7,333 nucleotides of DNA from DATLBY01 sp035526665 (GTDB taxonomy: Bacteria > Acidobacteriota > Terriglobia > Bryobacterales > Bryobacteraceae): the NCBI GenBank assembly GCA_035526665.1, contig DATLBY010000117.1, forward strand, positions 1 to 7,333, in the 5' to 3' direction. A program made the position numbers and the translations under genes. This document shows positions 6,336 through 7,333 of this stretch, piece after piece. Under the pieces are notes generated by a model that was not told the DNA's origin, did not search any database, and saw only the letters and a program-made list of their open reading frames with translations. The first letter of the stretch is position 1, and the number at the start of each line of letters is the position of its first letter.

Positions 6336-6343
6336 CCGGCTAC
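6332..6343. repeat. 12-bp palindrome containing both convergent stop codons
   Basis: GTAGCCGGCTAC is its own reverse complement. The TAG that ends the second TadE-like gene (6333-6335) and the TAG that ends the opposing M16 gene (6340-6342) are mirror images in it. It has no loop and no T tract, so it should not act as an intrinsic terminator. The two transcripts must therefore run into each other's coding region or stop by another route. Confidence 0.55.
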
Positions 6344-7333
6344 TCGAACACCTTTTCGACCGGCACAATCTGAATCGCTTCGGGCTTCAGCTCCAAATTC
6401 AGTTTCTCGATCAGCTTATCTTCGGCCATGATCTTCTCCGGCTTGGGCGAGTTGTAGGTCATCGGTGATACTTCCCCGCTTACAAACTTTTCCTTGAGGG
6501 CCGCACAGTTTTGCGCCACCACGGCGATCGCCATATCTTTCGGTTGCAGATATTTTCTGATGGCCCGATTCACGTCGTCGCGCGTCAGCTTGGCTAGCCC
6601 GCTCTTCACATATTGGTTATAGTCGCCCCCACCGTACACCAAACTGTCGATTGCATACCCAAGCTGCGCGCTTTTGGTTTTGGTCAGCAGATTTACGTAC
6701 TTCGAAAGAAAACTTTTTGTGCGATCGAACGACTCCTGGTCGATGCCGTCCTTAACGAAGCGCTCAAACTCGAACAGGACCAGCCGGAGCGCGAAGTGGG
6801 CGGTGGGGGGCTCCACCGGCCGGATCCATATCTGGAAAATCTGCTGCTGCCGTGCCAGGTTTGGAGGCGGCTCAAAGCGGAACATCCCGCCGGGAAAATA
6901 TTCGAGATAGGCGTAGTCGCCGTAGTTGAGCCCGCGCTCTTCGCGCATATGGTTGTAGAGCAGGCCGCCGCTCGAACGATGCTGTCCCAGATAGCTCTGC
7001 GCCAGCAGCAGCGCCGGATAATCGGGGTGCCCACGCCGGACGGCGAGCGGAAAGCCGAGCGAGTAGGCCACCGACCTGGTCTGTTTCTCCACCATGGTGA
7101 TCTGCCTTCCATGAATCGCTTTTGGCGCAGGAAGCTTCAGGGGCTGTTCCCTTCCCTTCTCGAGCTTCTCGAAATCCTTCTCTACTCGTTTTAGAAAACT
7201 TTCCGGATAGCCTCCCGCGATACCGATGATCAGATTCGCCCGGGTGAATTGCGCCTTATAGAAGGTCTGCAAATCGGCGAGGGTGAGAGTCTGCAGGGAG
7301 CTGACGGAGCCTACGTTGTGATGTCCGTAAGGA
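6340..7333 (-). CDS. M16 (insulinase-family) zinc peptidase, C-terminal part (partial)
   Basis: Reading leftwards from the right edge, the frame is open for 330 codons to the stop at 6340-6342; the N-terminus lies outside. The TTG at 7272 is not the true start, because the frame continues upstream with 'PYGHHNVGSVSSLQTLTLADLQTFYKAQFTRANL', the typical end of the first M16 domain (HPYG..., LTxADxxxFYxxxF). The M16 C-terminal domain follows, with 'SVAYSLGFPLAVRRGHPDYPALLLAQSYLG', then 'HMREERGLNYGDYAY', the conserved R...GLxY element that contacts substrate in this family, then 'LTRDDVNRAIRKYL'. The zinc-binding HxxEH motif would be in the missing half, so I cannot tell an active peptidase from an inactive partner subunit. 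Family members are usually periplasmic or processing peptidases that degrade short peptides. The opposite orientation and separate context give no functional link to the pilus operon. Confidence 0.9.
   Translation of the reverse strand, partial: PYGHHNVGSVSSLQTLTLADLQTFYKAQFTRANLIIGIAGGYPESFLKRVEKDFEKLEKGREQPLKLPAPKAIHGRQITMVEKQTRSVAYSLGFPLAVRRGHPDYPALLLAQSYLGQHRSSGGLLYNHMREERGLNYGDYAYLEYFPGGMFRFEPPPNLARQQQIFQIWIRPVEPPTAHFALRLVLFEFERFVKDGIDQESFDRTKSFLSKYVNLLTKTKSAQLGYAIDSLVYGGGDYNQYVKSGLAKLTRDDVNRAIRKYLQPKDMAIAVVAQNCAALKEKFVSGEVSPMTYNSPKPEKIMAEDKLIEKLNLELKPEAIQIVPVEKVFE

Noticed and set aside
6613..7194. Plus-strand open frame of 193 codons over the M16 gene
   Set aside because: The minus strand carries conserved M16 C-terminal elements throughout; the plus frame has no recognisable content.

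Overview
The window is a stretch of bacterial chromosome. It most resembles an acidobacterium of the Solibacter/Bryobacterales type. That assignment is inference. It rests on a secreted protein joining a TPR-like region to PD40 beta-propeller repeats, ending in a 'TAG...ELWAFDNLLP' motif I associate with acidobacterial genomes; on a three-gene TadG/TadE/TadE set standing apart from the usual Tad machinery; and on GC-rich coding with short intergenic gaps. I see no phage, IS, CRISPR, tRNA or rRNA.

Layout. (1) 1-784, plus strand: the last 41 codons of a sensor histidine kinase, overlapping by 16 bases an OmpR/PhoB-type response regulator. The regulator is split by a frameshift near 444-448, between its receiver and its DNA-binding domain. 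(2) 860-2986, plus: a 708-residue exported TPR/PD40 (TolB-like) protein. Its ribosome binding site lies in the loop of a 7-bp hairpin that reaches the start codon. (3) 3092-4048, minus, convergent with (2): a complete homocysteine S-methyltransferase-family enzyme with all three zinc-binding cysteines. It starts just after an AT-rich -10-like element and has no visible Shine-Dalgarno site. (4) 4049-4367: a 319-base divergent intergenic region with a good sigma70-type promoter (GTGACA, 17-bp spacer, CATAAT) and a strong ribosome binding site, both pointing right. (5) 4368-6335, plus: a tight three-gene operon of a TadG-like protein and two TadE-like minor pilins, coupled by an ATGA overlap and then a 4-base gap. 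(6) 6340-7333, minus, running off the right edge: the C-terminal part of an M16 (insulinase-family) zinc peptidase. Its stop codon and that of the last pilus gene lie in one 12-bp palindrome.

The genes form separate units rather than one pathway: a sensory two-component pair, an envelope protein of unknown role, a methionine-cycle methyltransferase, a small surface-appendage operon and a probable envelope peptidase. The points most worth a second look are the disrupted response regulator, the hairpin at the start of the PD40 gene, and the Tad mini-operon, in which both TadE proteins carry a prepilin-type cleavage motif and the TadG-like protein carries a degenerate one. I found nothing I could defend as a wholly new biological system.
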